Under the pieces are notes generated by a model that was not told the DNA's origin, did not search any database, and saw only the letters and a program-made list of their open reading frames with translations. A program made the position numbers and the translations under genes. A stretch of 64,000 nucleotides of DNA, taken from positions 71,970,390 to 72,034,389 of the forward strand of contig OY744604.1 of the NCBI GenBank assembly GCA_963556255.1, in the 5' to 3' direction. Numbering within the stretch: position 1 is the stretch's first letter; each line of letters opens with the position of its first letter. This document shows, one piece after another, positions 33,575-45,581 of the stretch. This DNA is from Allolobophora icterica (lineage: Eukaryota; Annelida; Clitellata; Crassiclitellata; Lumbricidae).

Positions 33575-34937
33575 ATAGGGTAGCAATAGTATTAGAAGCA
33601 GCAACAGCAGTGGTGGTAGTAGTATTAGCAGTAGCGGTGGTGTGTTGGTGGTGGTTGAAGTAGCATCATAGACAGTGAAAATGATACTTGTGAGGGATTG
33701 AAAGAGATCGGGAACTGTACGAGTGAAGTGTAAGGGTTTGAGTAGAAGTGAGACATGAGGGAAAGGGTAATGATGCAATGACGACACAGAGGAAGTATAT
33801 AGCAGGGTTGGGAAAGAGAATGGGTAGGAGCTAGGGGCAAAATGTGCTATTGCATTACAAATCTCTTGCATACTTCGATTACATCACTCCACTTGACATT
33901 CATACCTCAAGAAGTTATCGCATCCTGAAATTATGTTTGCGTAATTATGGCATCATTAGAGAAAAGGTTTACAGACTATAAAGGGCCTATGCGTTTAAAA
34001 CGTGGTTGGCATTTAAATGTAGGTCAACGGGCGTGCAGTCAGAACAATGAAGGTAGGCGTCATCCGCCATTATGCACCCGATACGAATCACGAAGAAGCA
34101 ACGTATCCAATAATATTGTAAGAGATCGAACTGTGTTGCAAATAAAAGTTTAGAATCAGATTTACGAAATTAACTTGGCTTACCTGTAAAGACACCGTAG
34201 AGAGTAAAATTCTAGATGCTTCCAAAAGGTATCTAGATTTTGAATTTTCACTCGAGCGCTGCGATTGGTTGAGTCGCTGATTGGCATATGCCTAATAGCC
34301 TATAGGTTGGAAATCCCATCAAGGCATTGCCTACCTTTTATAACATTAAACGACATTGCATGATTAATCGCCATTCATTCTGAAGTGACAATGGACAAGT
34401 ATGCATAGAGTTAAGGCATGTGCAGTAGTGAATTTGTATTAGGCCTACAAGGGTTTACAAAATGTTTATAAACAATATGTGCTCTGTAAGACTGTATATG
34501 CCTACAAATATGAACGAAGCACACAGCTCTGGATGAAAACGAAACCCTCCAACTGCTAACATGAAAGCTTGAGGCAGTGAAGGAATTGCAGAAGAAAGAC
34601 AATGATAGGCTATACAGTATAGCCTACACATGTCCTGTTCTGTAGTCTCTTCTTTCAGTAGGCTAGATCATACGAGCGAAGAATTACTATTTTTAAACTT
34701 TGAGACATTCTCCGAGTAAGACAGTGCTTCAGTTTCATTTTCGCTTTTGGATATCTCCAGATTGTCAATCAAATGAGCAAGATCACAGCAGGTTTTGATT
34801 TTAGGCAGTGCATTTACAATAGCTGAAGTTGCAGTTAAACCTCGAAAGTGAATGTAATCACGAATTTATCGCGTGCACGAAGCACCTATTGGAATCGGCA
34901 CCGACTGATCCAGAAGGTTTATGAGGGAGGTCAAAAA
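33574..34937. other. Intergenic stretch without recognisable gene
   Basis: GTG/GTA-rich at its left edge, then unremarkable. A TAGGCCTA is at 34440. Confidence 0.4.
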
Positions 34938-35160
34938 TACATACATACATACAATCATACATGCATAAATACATAAATACATTCATACATACATACACAC
35001 ATACGTTCATACATACGTACGTACATACATACATGCATAAATATATACATACATATATGCATACGTACATACATCCATACATACATACGTACGTACATAC
35101 ATGCATACATACATACGTGAATACGTACATATACATACAAACAAACATAAATACATACAA
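34938..35160. repeat. (CATA)n imperfect microsatellite
   Basis: Degenerate (cata)n with cgta and gcat variants. It makes Met-Tyr-Val-Cys frames that are artefacts. Confidence 0.95.
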
Positions 35161-35214
35161 AGATGCAAGTTACATACGTAGCGTCGTATCCCACCTTCGC
35201 TGGTGTTGTAGCGT

Positions 35215-37859
35215 CGTTTTTGTTTTGAAGTGTTCTCTCAAAAAGTAATATAAAACAGAAGAACTGAATTTAAATTACCTCGGTTCTTCACGTCACATCC
35301 TGACTTTGAAGTTCGAATTGCTTTCATGTTGGCCATATATCTAAAAATTACCTTCGTTCTGGACTTTGAATTGCTGAAAACCCCCTTCAACTTTGAATTA
35401 GACCTACCATAAGATCAAAACCCTTGGAAAACTTTAAGTCTAAATATGGAAGTTGAGTTTCGTGTTTTAAAGTGTTCTGTCATAAAGGTACAAACCAAAT
35501 TAAACCGAATTTAAATTACCTCGTTTCTTCGCTTCACATCTTGACTTTGAAGTTGGCTTTACTTTTATGATGGTCATTTTTCTAAAGTTGACCTTCGATC
35601 TGGACGTTTTGATTTGCCGAAAACCCCGTTCAGCTTTAAATTGCCATAAGTTAAAGTTAAATATAAGAGTTAATGTTCAGTTCTGTGTTTTGAAGTGTTC
35701 ACTCAAAAAGTACAATAAAACTGAAGATGCTGAATATAAATTACCTCGTATGTTCACTTCACACCCTGACCTTGAAGTTGGCATTGCATTCATGTTGGCC
35801 ATATATCTAAAGTTGACTTTCAATCTCGACTTCTTGATTTGCTGAAAACCTCTTCCACTAAATATTGCCACAAGTTAAGTTTTAATATAATAGTTAATGT
35901 TCAGTTCTGTGTCTTGAAGTTACCATAATAATTGGATTTCCCAATTAGGAGCATAACCCCTTTCTCTCAAAAACATACTGAACATTAGAAGAACTGAATT
36001 TAAATTACCTCGTTTCTTCGCTTTACTTCACTGTGAAGACGGCATTGCTTTCATGTTGGCCATATAGCGAAAGTTGACCTTCGATCTGGACTTTTTGATT
36101 TGCTGATCAACTTTAAATTGCCATAAGTTAAAGTGAAATATAAACAGTTATGTGTTTTGAAGTGTTCTCCCAAAAATGGCACTATAAAGCAGAAAACTGA
36201 ATTTAAATTACCTCGTGTGTTGAGTTCACATCCTGACTTTGAAGTTGGCAGTGTTTTCATGTCGGCCATATACACTGGCGTAAACTTGTCCAAAATATTG
36301 GGGGGGAGCATGCGGTCTGGATCAGAGGTGGAAAAAAATTTTTTTCAAAGATGAAAAGTTGTTTTTGTTGTTTTGTTTTGTTTTGTTTTTGTTTTTATGG
36401 TTTTTGTTGTTTTGGTTGTTTTTAAGATTTTCGGATATCGAATCATTAAAATCATGAAAAATGGCATGAACAAGAACTCCAACTCAGTTTAATTCAGTTG
36501 CGATTTCCAAAGATTAGAAGTAATTAAATCAATCTTATTAAAAGAACTTCTACAAAAATAAGAAATTCATTTTAAAAGAAAAAAACAACAAATTTTGTGG
36601 GTTTTTAAACCAAAATCCGAAAAAAACTTTGTCACCTCTGGTCTGGACAGTCAGCAGAGGCTTCCGGTGTTACGGTAATGCGTATGAAATGGGGCGTTTT
36701 GTTTGCATTTAAATTTGTTTCATATTGAAGATATTGAAGACAACAATAAATCTTTGTTTTCATTATGAATTTCTAATAGTATTTCAGTTCTGTGCCTCTG
36801 TTTTTCTGCTTCTGAAGAAATATGTCTATATTGAAACATGATATTTTAATATTCGAAGAAATTCTTCTCTCGATCTTGGGGGGGCATTGCCCCGGCTCCT
36901 CAATTATTGGGGGGGGGGCACGTGCCCCGGCTGACCCCCCAGAGTCTACGCCTATCATGGCCATATATCTAAAGTTGACCTTCGATCTGGACTTTTTGAT
37001 TTCCTGAAAACCCTCTTCAACTTTAAATTGCCATACGTTAAGATTAAATATAAGAGTTAGTGTTCAGTTCTGTGCCTTGAAGTGTTCTCTCAAAAAGGAT
37101 ACTATGAAAAAGAAGAACTGAATTTAAATTACCTCGTGTCTTGAGTTCACATCCTGACTTTGAAGTTGGCATTGCATTCGTGTTGGCCATATATTTTATA
37201 TTGGAAGTTGACCTTTGATCTGGACTTTGAGTTGCTGAATGACTTTGAATAACCGCATAAGATAGAAACCAATGAAAACATTTAATTCTAAATATAGAAG
37301 TTCAGTTGCGATTTTAAAGTGTTCTTTTATAACGGTACAAATCAAAAGAATCTGAATTTAAATTACCTCTTCACTTCACATCTTGATTTTGAAGTTGGCA
37401 TTGTTTTCATTTTGGCAATATACCTAAAGTTGACCTTCGATCTGGACTTTTTGATTTGCTGAAATCCCTTTCAACTTTAAATTGCCATACGTTAACTTTA
37501 AATATAAGAGTTAAGGTTCAGTTCTTTGTCTTGAAGTTTTCTTTCAATAAGATACTGTAAAGCAGAAAACTGAATTTAAATTACCTCGTGTCTTGAGTTC
37601 ACATCCTCACTTTGACGTTGACATTATTTTCATGTTGGCCATATATCTAAAGTTGACCTTCGATCTGGACCTTTTTGATATGGTGAAAACTCCTTCAACT
37701 TTAAACTGCCATAAGTTTAAGTTAAGTATAAACAGATGTGTATTTTGAAGTGTTCTCTCAAAAACGTACTATAAAGCAGATAACGGAATTTAAATAACCT
37801 CGTGTCTTGAGTCTACATCCTGACTTTGAAGTTGGCATTGTTTCCATGTTGGCCATATA
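35215..37859. repeat. ~215-245-bp tandem array, main part
   Basis: Landmarks gaagtgttctctcaaaa, gaatttaaattacctcg, catcctgactttgaagttgg, catgttggccatatatc and ttgaccttcgatctggactt recur in order. Unit starts are near 35228, 35470, 35692, 35915, 36160, 37077, 37315, 37532 and 37747. It is interrupted by a DNA element at 36273-36959. The array resumes at 45967 behind the 8.1-kb insertion. Units are about 75-90% alike by eye. Confidence 0.9.
36273..36959. mobile_element. hAT-like element inserted in the tandem array, 687 bp
   Basis: Left end cactggcgtaaacttgtcc; the right end contains gagtctacgcctat, an imperfect inverted repeat of the left. The 8-bp TSD gccatata is at 36265-36272 and 36960-36967. 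A related element with the same ends lies near 48834-48962. G-runs lie near both ends; a (GTTTT)n stretch is at 36358-36425. Confidence 0.75.
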
Positions 37860-38704
37860 CAGTGCTTAAAGTGTAAAAAAAGAAGTGCCTGGACGCCGCT
37901 TACAATAGGCGCAATCATGGTCTAGAAGTTGGGGGACCTACTAGAACGTGCGAGTGGGGGGAATTGCGAGCGCCGAAGGCGCGAAGCCGCGATTGTCGAA
38001 GGCAAGAAGCCCTTACGACTAGGGGGTCTGGGGGAGCGTCGTAAGCTCCCCCTGCGGGGTCTGGGGCGGAGCCCCAGAAACCGACGCAATTTTGAGCATT
38101 TGATGCCAAAAGGAGCACATTTTTCGCTCTTGTTTACCTCACATTTTTCAACGATGATTTCGAAATAAAACTACCTAAACCATCTCAATCTGTGATAAAA
38201 TTTGAGTATTTTATAGGCCTATGTGAGGAAACTGAGATTTTAGGTGTTAGAAGAACACAATTTGCAGTCGCAGCATTAAAAATTGAAATGCCCTTCTATG
38301 CTTCTACTGTGAGCCATAGTCGGATTTTAAAAAGCGAGATGAAGTAAAGTTTTAGAGTGAAATTATGGCCTTATAGCAACATTTTGCATTGAATTCTTAT
38401 AGACTTGAGTTTAGCCTGAACGTTTATTTTATCGACAGCCTGCAGAACCAGCCACTTGTAATTGCTGAGAATAACAGTTATGAAATTTTACATTTTAAAA
38501 GAGTTAAACATTAAAACAAAACATGAAAATACTAAAGGAACGTCAAGACTCAAGAATCACTTAATGTCGCCAAATATCAGTTTCCGTGACTCGCGCTTAG
38601 CAACAAACTCACTTTAGAATGCTCGTAGGTGAGTTTCATGCACTTTGATAAACAAAAGTAGTCGACTGATAGCAGGTTTTTCTTGCTAGACATTGATTGA
38701 CTAA

Positions 38705-38867
38705 CAGTGTGTAATCTAGTCCCTCTGTTCTGGGGGGGGGAACAAGGTTTCTCGGGGGGAATTTTCCCCCAAAAAGGTCTCTGCCTTACAATATTGCTGA
38801 GTTCTGGGAGGAAACTTCAATCCTGGGGGGAATTCCCCCCCCAAAAAGACGTATAGATTAAACACTG
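38705..38867. mobile_element. MITE of the CAGTGTTTAATCTAG family, copy 2 (163 bp)
   Basis: Ends cagtgtgtaatctag and tagattaaacactg. Perfect 9-bp TSD attgactaa at 38696-38704 and 38868-38876. Shorter than other copies by internal deletion. Confidence 0.9.
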
Positions 38868-39021
38868 ATTGACTAAGAATGATGAAGCTCTGAGCCCATG
38901 CACGGTATCATAACCATGCGATATTTTAGAAAAGTAGGCCAAATAAATTAGCAGCTGAATACTTGTAATCGTGGCATATTTATCTTGACACCAGTCCAAT
39001 TTTATATTGAATATAAAGTAG

Positions 39022-39080
39022 CAGTGTTTAATCAAGTACTCCCCTCTTCGGGGGAGGGGGTCAAGGTTTGTGGAGGGGGG
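39022..39080. mobile_element. Left end of a CAGTGTTTAATCTAG MITE (partial)
   Basis: It begins cagtgtttaatcaagtac, followed by the G-rich subterminal stretch, then switches to unrelated sequence. A right end of the family lies at 44260-44312, but the flanking 9-mers do not match, so I do not join them. Confidence 0.65.
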
Positions 39081-39147
39081 CGAACGAGCGTCCGAAGGAT
39101 GATCGCCGAGCAGGGGAAGGGTTTTAGAAATTTTTGAGTTTCGACAC

Positions 39148-39866
39148 TGTCGCGTGAGGAGATCGACGACAACGACGAGATGTCATCATCATCAGGATGG
39201 AGTCGTCGTTGGTGGTCGAGATGGAATGATGACGGACGAAAGCCAGTACCCACTTGGACAACAATGAAGGCAGCGAGGCCGAGGTGTAATCGGACACCAC
39301 ACAGCCAAGGTGTAATAGGACACCTCGCGGCTATGGTGTAACCAGACACGACAGGTGTAAGAGCGACGACCCGCGGCGCGAAGAGCAATCTGACACTAAT
39401 TGACGATAGCATGACGTGGGGAGGGGGCTGACTGATGCACGCTGGAGTTCCTACTTAACAGAAGGGAAAGGAGAATACGGGACTTGTACTACTGACGCGG
39501 GCGACGCGTGAACATCGGTCGAGCGATCAACATCGAGAGGACGACCAGCGCCAGGCGGCAGAGTATAGTCCGTCAGATTCAGAGACTGACGCGAAAGAAC
39601 GATCTGGAGTTAGGCTGTACGAAGCAACATTTGAGATAGTCCGATTTAATAACTAAACGCTTTAATACAACGTGGAAGTTCCCGTAGAGTTAGTGTATAT
39701 ATTTGTTTCTTTAATTAAATTCATTTATTAATTAAACAAAGTTCGTCGTGAATCTTCTATAGAAAAGTTAGGCACGTTAAATAAAAGTGCAAGTAAAAGA
39801 ACAAGCAGTCGAGGGTCGACATCAACACACGGCAAACACACGACAGGGCGACCTTCGATTGCGACA
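39148..39866 (+). repeat. 5' LTR
   Basis: A TG..CA-bounded LTR. It contains tgtatatattt near 39692 as a possible TATA region and aataaa near 39780. It differs from the 3' LTR mainly in one block around 39350-39370 (acgacaggtgtaag against a longer GC-rich stretch), plus one visible substitution. Confidence 0.92.
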
Positions 39867-40394
39867 TTGGCGCAGTCGACAGGGTTTTCAACGGAAGACG
39901 TCACGACGAAGAGCGGAACCGGAAACGGAAAAGAGGAATCTCAACAGATCGGGACCAGCGGCGAATACAACCCTTCGCAACTGGAGAAATCGAGTGCCGG
40001 ACTCCGAAGACGAAGGACTCGAAGGAACCGACAGCAACAGGCAAGGACGAGGAACAAGAGCGCCAACGGACGACCGACCATCGCTAGCAACGACGGACGG
40101 GAGTGGCAACGGAGGACAGCGGATCAGCCAAGATACCAAAAGACGGAGCTCGCTCGACGTATCAGAGGGTAAGTCCTTACTGGTAGTCGTGGTAAATCTG
40201 TGAGGTTGCGGTTGAGGTCTGGATGAGGATTGGTGTGCGAATAGCCGAGGCTTTTGCGTAGCTCCTTTTGCTCAGTTCTGTTCTTGTTGTATTGGTGGTA
40301 GAATTTTAGGACGTTGTTTTCTTTGATTTCTGACCAGCGGTGACTCTCCTCTAACTTACTTATCTTTTTCTATTAGTGAGCGGACTGTTGGAAG

Positions 40395-42457
40395 ATGGAT
40401 AAGTTGTCGGTAGAGAAAAGAATGAGGGTGCAGAACACGCCCCATCACAGACTAGTCGCATATCTGATAAAGATGGGACTAGGAGAGAAGGAATTGGATT
40501 CCATGAATATGAACCAGCTCCGAGAGGCTAGCGCTGAAATAATTGTTTCTGGACGGGAGGCCCCGCCAGAAGTAAGTGAGGAAGTAAGCATAGATAGCCT
40601 AGATAACAGTATTCGCTCGACAAGGGAGATGCAGCTAGTCGGGCTCGAACAATTAAAATACGAGAGAAGGGAAGCGGAGAGAGTGGAGAGGAGAAAAGAA
40701 GAGGAGGAGGAAAGGCAGAGAAGGATCGAAGAAGAGAGAGAGAGGAGACTAGAAGAGGAAGAAGAAAGGCAGAGAAGTGAAGAGAAAGAGGAAGCGGAGG
40801 AACTGAGGAAAGAAGAAGGAGAGGAAGCGGAGCGGAGACTCAGGCTGCTTGAGGAGAGAGCGGAAAGGAGAGAGGAAGAGGAGAAGGATCGAAGAAGAGA
40901 GAGAGAGGAGACGACAAGAGAAAGAAGAGAGACTGAGGCTCCTTGGGGAGAAGCAGGCTGAGAAGATCAGGCTGCTGGAGAAGGAGAGCAGTCTGCTTAG
41001 GGAGAAGCAGGCTGAGAGACTATGGCTTCTTGATGAGAAACGGAGGAGAGAAGAGAAGGAGGAAACAGAGAGACTCAGAGTGCTAGAGGAAAAGCAGGCT
41101 GAGAAGCTCAGGCTTCAGGAGGAGAAGCAGAGGAGAGAAGAGAAAGAGGAGGCTGAAAAATTAAGGCTTCAGGAGGAGAAACGGAGGAGAGAAGAGAAAG
41201 AGGAAGCAGAGAAATTAAGGCTTCAGGAGGAGAAACGGAGGAGAGAAGGAGGAAACAGAGAGACTCAGAATGCTAGAGGAAAAGCAGGCTGAGAAGCTCA
41301 GGCTTCAGGAGGAGAAGCAGAGGAGAGAAGAGAAAGAGGAAGCAGAGAAATTAAGGCTTCAGGAGGAGAAACGGAGGAGAGAAGAGAAAGAGGAAGCAGA
41401 GAAATTAAGGCTTCAGGAGGAGAAACGGAGGAGAGAAGAAAAGGAGGAAACAGAGAGACTCAGAATGCTAGAGGAAAAGCAGGCTGAGAAGCTCAGGCTT
41501 CAGGAGGAGAAGCAGAGGAGAGAAGAGAAAGAGGAAGCAGAGAAATTAAGGCTTCAGGTGGAGAAACGGAGGAGAGAGAAAGAGGAAGCGGAAAGATTGA
41601 GGAGAGAAGAGAAAGAGGAAGCAGAGAAATTAAGGCTTCAGGAGGAGAAGCGGAGGAGAGAAGAAAAGGAGGAGGCAGAGAAGAGAGAGAGGGAAGTCCG
41701 AGAGGAAAGGGACGCAGAGAGGAGACTCAGAGACGAAAGGGACTATAACTTAAGGCATTCGGTCGTAGAACGAATGAAGACGTATAGTGAAAGCTTGCGA
41801 GGACTCTTGCCAAGATTCCCAAGCGACCATGCACAAATCCCTGGTTTCTTTGTGCATTGTGAAAGGTTGTTCGACTCTTGCGTTGTCCCGGACGACCTTC
41901 GAAGCAGATTACTCTTGACCTGTCTAGATAATCAGGCCAGAACAGTGACAGCCAGAATTCTCATTGACTGGACCCAGAAATCGGTGCCTGTTAAGATACC
42001 CTGGCGAGCTGATCACCAAAAGGCGCTAGATAAACTTATGCACGATTCGAATAACGCTGTATGTTTGCAGACAATTGACTACGGCAGAGAGTTTGGTCTA
42101 TCGACTGACGCTTCAGACAAAGCAGTCGGTTGCTGCTTATTCCAAATTCAAGACGATGGAACAGAACGGCCAATATATTTCGCCAATTCTAAATTAGATG
42201 CTGCGCAAGCGCGTTGGTCCACTGTGGAACGCGAAGCGTATGTCGTAATCTTTGCGTTGAAGAAGTTTAGGAATTGGATTTTTATGTCAAGGACCACCCT
42301 CTATTCTGATCACGACCCCTTGACTTTCCTAACTGCTTCTACGCCCACAAGTGCTAAACTTGCGAGAGGGGCTCTGGCCCTCCAGGACTTCGATATTTCA
42401 TTTGAATATCGACCTGGGGCGCTGAATATTCCCGCTGATCTTTTGTCCAGACTATGA
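40395..42457 (+). pseudogene. Frameshifted gag-RNase H fusion of the LTR retrotransposon
   Basis: Three successive plus-strand frames (40395-40961, 40849-41292, 41270-42457) form one interrupted reading frame. The N-terminus is MDKLSVEKRMRVQNTPHHRL. Next comes a very long Glu/Arg/Lys coiled coil built of 18-residue units (KLRLQEEKRRREEKEEAE). Then a gag capsid-like stretch, FPSDHAQIPGFFVHCERLFD, runs directly into the end of RT (VPVKIPWRADHQKALDKLM) and RNase H (LSTDASDKAVGCCLF, ..STVEREAYVVIFAL.., YSDHDPLTFL). The two frameshifts lie in the repetitive coil, near 40910 and 41250. The gag-to-RNase H jump shows an internal deletion. Confidence 0.85.
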
Positions 42458-42649
42458 TTGAGGAAGAAGGCGGACTACCATGTAAGGCACCGCGACAACT
42501 GTAAATAATAATTGCTAACTGTGCTGATATTTTGTATTTTCATGGGAACGACGAGGACATGGTCTGGAGGAAATCGAGGGAGGGAACGACATCATTCTCA
42601 GCCGGGAGGCGAACCAATGACTGGCTTTGTCCTCCCCCGGGGAGGGAGG

Positions 42650-43373
42650 TGTCGCGTGAGGAGATCGACGACAACGACGAGATGTCATCATCATCAGGAT
42701 GGAGTCGTCGTTGGTGGTCGAGATGGAATGATGACGGACGAAAGCCAGTACCCACTTGGACAACAATGAAGGCAGCGAGGCCGAGGTGTAATCGGACACC
42801 ACACAGCCAAGGTGTAATAGGACACCTCGCGGCTATGGTGTAACCAGACACCGCCCGCGCTGCAGGCGAGCGACGACCCGCGGCGCGAAGAGCAATCTGA
42901 CACTAATTGACGATAGCATGACGTGGGGAGGGGGCTGACTGATGCACGCTGGAGTTCCTACTTAACAGAAGGGAAAGGAGAATACGGGACTTGTACTACT
43001 GACGCGGGCGACGCGTGAACATCGGTCGAGCGATCAACATCGAGAGGACGACCAGCGCCAGGCGGCAGAGTATAGTCCGTCAGATTCAGAGACTGACGCG
43101 AAAGAACGATCTGGAGTTAGGCTGTACGAAGCAACATTTGAGATAGTCCGATTTAATAACTAAACGCTTTAATACTACGTGGAAGTTCCCGTAGAGTTAG
43201 TGTATATATTTGTTTCTTTAATTAAATTCATTTATTAATTAAACAAAGTTCGTCGTGAATCTTCTATAGAAAAGTTAGGCACGTTAAATAAAAGTGCAAG
43301 TAAAAGAACAAGCAGTCGAGGGTCGACATCAACACACGGCAAACACACGACAGGGCGACCTTCGATTGCGACA
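42650..43373 (+). repeat. 3' LTR
   Basis: Direct repeat of 39148-39866, preceded by the polypurine tract and followed by the TSD gacac. Confidence 0.92.
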
Positions 43374-43680
43374 GACACTGTAATGGTAGTATTTTAAGCT
43401 GCCATCTTAACAAAATGTTTAGAAATTTTTTGAATATCGACATTGTAATGGTAGTATTTTAAGCTGCCATCTTAACAAAATGTTTAGAAATTTTTTGAAT
43501 TTCGACATTGTAATGGTAGCATTTTAAGCTGTCATCTTAACTAAATTTTTAGAAATATTTTGAATTTCGACATTGTAGGCCTAATGGTAGCATTTTAAGC
43601 TGTCATCTTAATTTAGGACTTTTTTAAATTTTGACATTGTAGTGATAGCATTTTAAGCTATCATCTTAACAAAATTGCTC
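43374..43680. repeat. ~65-bp tandem array, 5 units
   Basis: The unit cattgtaatggtagcatttt.. recurs at about 43376, 43441, 43505, 43570 and 43634. A further partial unit (ttttagaaatttttgagtttcgacac) precedes the 5' LTR at about 39121-39147, so the retrotransposon interrupted the array. Unit 4 has TAGGCCTA where the other units have a plain TA. Confidence 0.9.
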
Positions 43681-43864
43681 TATTACTTCAGTGCTGATAG
43701 GAGTGGATCAGCTTATCCTTATTGCTCAAGACGGTCTTGCATTGCTGACCAGGACACAACTAGTAGAAATAGTTTACAAATAGTACACAAACCAAACAAG
43801 AATGATCCAGCTAACAAATTGGGAAGCCATGTACTAGTGATGTAGTTTTACTAAATGTTCCAGA

Positions 43865-44105
43865 ATCAAAACATTTTGAAATGTCTTATTTTGAAATTTG
43901 AAAGATAACACTGGAGAGAAGGCAGTTAGTTGTACAAACTGAGTATATTATAGGCCTACACATTATAATATGATAGTATCATTACTGTATACATGTCCAA
44001 GGAACAAAACATTTTGAAATTAGATATTTTTAAATTTTAAAGATAACACTGGAGAGAAGCCAGTTAGTTGTACAAATATTTGTACAAATATTAACAGTAG
44101 ATTAT
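43865..44105. repeat. Direct duplication, about 125-150 bp x 2
   Basis: Both units contain aacattttgaaat.., gataacactggagagaag and cagttagttgtacaaa. The first carries TAGGCCTA at 43951; the second has TA at the corresponding place (44105). Confidence 0.85.
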
Positions 44106-44259
44106 ACTCATTATAATATCATAGTATATGTATTATAATAGTATATAATATCATTATATCATATCATGGTAAATGATATCATTATATATTATGACAGTTC
44201 ATATAATATTATGCTGTCAACAACAACTCAAAACTATTATTTTATTTTTATATTTTTCT

Positions 44260-44312
44260 GGGGAAATCCTGGGGAATTCCCCCTCCAAGAGATGCCTAGA
44301 TTAAAAACACTG
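44260..44312. mobile_element. Right end of a CAGTGTTTAATCTAG MITE (partial)
   Basis: It reads ggggaaatcctggggaattc.. then gcctagattaaaaacactg, the family's right end. The left end in this neighbourhood is not matched. Confidence 0.6.
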
Positions 44313-44994
44313 GACATCAAGTATAAGCAGCGTGAGAATTGTAGAAAAAGATGCAGGTAGACTTTAATCCATGTGGAGTTGAATATTTTATCCATATTTG
44401 CAAACTGAGAAAATTCAAAAATGCAATAGAAAGCTTAAACTCCATAGAGTGAGGATATCACCAAATTTATTAGTATACACTAATATGCAATTTACACAGT
44501 CACAAATCTCACAATAAACCAGAGCATTACTTTATCAGTCACCCACAAAGTGAATTTCGAAAGCAAATGCTAAAATATATGCACAATAATCACACTAGCC
44601 CAAATGGGGGTCACCGACCCCCTTGGGTGTGCAATGAACTTAACTGGGGTCCTAAAAAAAGACTGGGGGTTGAACCCCTAACCCCAAACAATTCTCACCA
44701 TGAGTATAAGTCTGTGGTATTGTATTGTATCGTATCAATGCGCTCCATTGAAGTCATTTAACTTCATAAGTTGATTCAGTTATGAAACAGTCAATAAGAC
44801 TAGACCGATCTCTGGAGGCATAGCATTTTAGACAATCACGTATAATAAACTTTCTCTAGACTACTTTTTTATTTTAAGAGATTCACAGCGTAACGTTTAA
44901 GGTTTAAGTAAAATGCATTTTATTTAGTAATGTTTCACGAAGTGAAGCAGATTACTTATGTACTACTTAAACAGCAAAGCAAGTGCAACAAACT

Positions 44995-45220
44995 GATGAT
45001 GATAATGATGATGAGTTCTCTGTCCAAAGGCAGGTCCATTGGCTTTATGCCACCCGGGGATGAGGTGAGTGAGGTGGTTTCCCGTTGCCTTCCTCACAGA
45101 CAATTGTAGGTGAGCAACTTGTCCAAGGTTGCTACGCAGTGGCTGTAGGTAGATTCGAACCTGCGACCCTCCAGTTGCAAGGCACAGAACATAACACTAT
45201 AGGCCCTACCACCGCGTCCC
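44995..45220 (-). mobile_element. tRNA-derived SINE, 226 bp
   Basis: On the minus strand it starts gggacgcggtggtagggcc (A-box region) with the B box ggttcgaatct about 45 bp further on. It ends with a (TCA)n-like tail (tcatcatcattatcatca). A perfect 10-bp TSD gcaacaaact lies at 44985-44994 and 45221-45230. The A box is split by a GGGCCTA gain. Confidence 0.92.
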
Positions 45221-45448
45221 GCAACAAACTACTATTTTAAATTTAGAAGTTCCTTACCATCAGTTGCGTTTTTATAATAGTTTCTCTGGTTCAGAAGGGT
45301 TTTAGGCTTTTAGCCGGCGATTAAAAATGTAATTTAAAGTCGTTTCTTTGTTTAAAAGTAAGCGAATATATATAACTATACTTTAAATTCACATGAACAA
45401 TGAACATTGCAGTCAGAGACAGACTGCTACAGAGACATAGCGACAGAA

Positions 45449-45581
<133 letters not shown>

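Larger units (their letters stand above)
39148..43373 (+). mobile_element. LTR retrotransposon (Ty3/gypsy-like), internally deleted, 4.2 kb
   Basis: Two nearly identical LTRs (39148-39866, 719 bp; 42650-43373, 724 bp) start tgtcgc and end gcgaca. The 5-bp TSD gacac is perfect at 39143-39147 and 43374-43378. A primer-binding-site-like sequence (tggcgcagtcgacag) begins at 39868 and a polypurine tract (ggggagggagg) ends at 42649. The coding region retains a gag-like part and the RT/RNase H junction plus RNase H. Protease, the RT catalytic core and the whole integrase are absent. It sits in the 65-bp tandem array within the 8.1-kb element. Confidence 0.92.

Noticed and set aside
33341..33871. Poly-Val / poly-Tyr frames
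   Set aside because: Produced by the (TAG)n microsatellite.
39787..40203. 138-residue frame in the leader of the LTR retrotransposon
   Set aside because: It starts inside the LTR and crosses the primer-binding region; no similarity to gag. Probably leader RNA.
39022..44312. One MITE interrupted by the LTR retrotransposon
   Set aside because: Left and right ends of the family are present, but the flanking 9-mers do not match and the sequence between includes non-MITE DNA, so two separate remnants are more likely.
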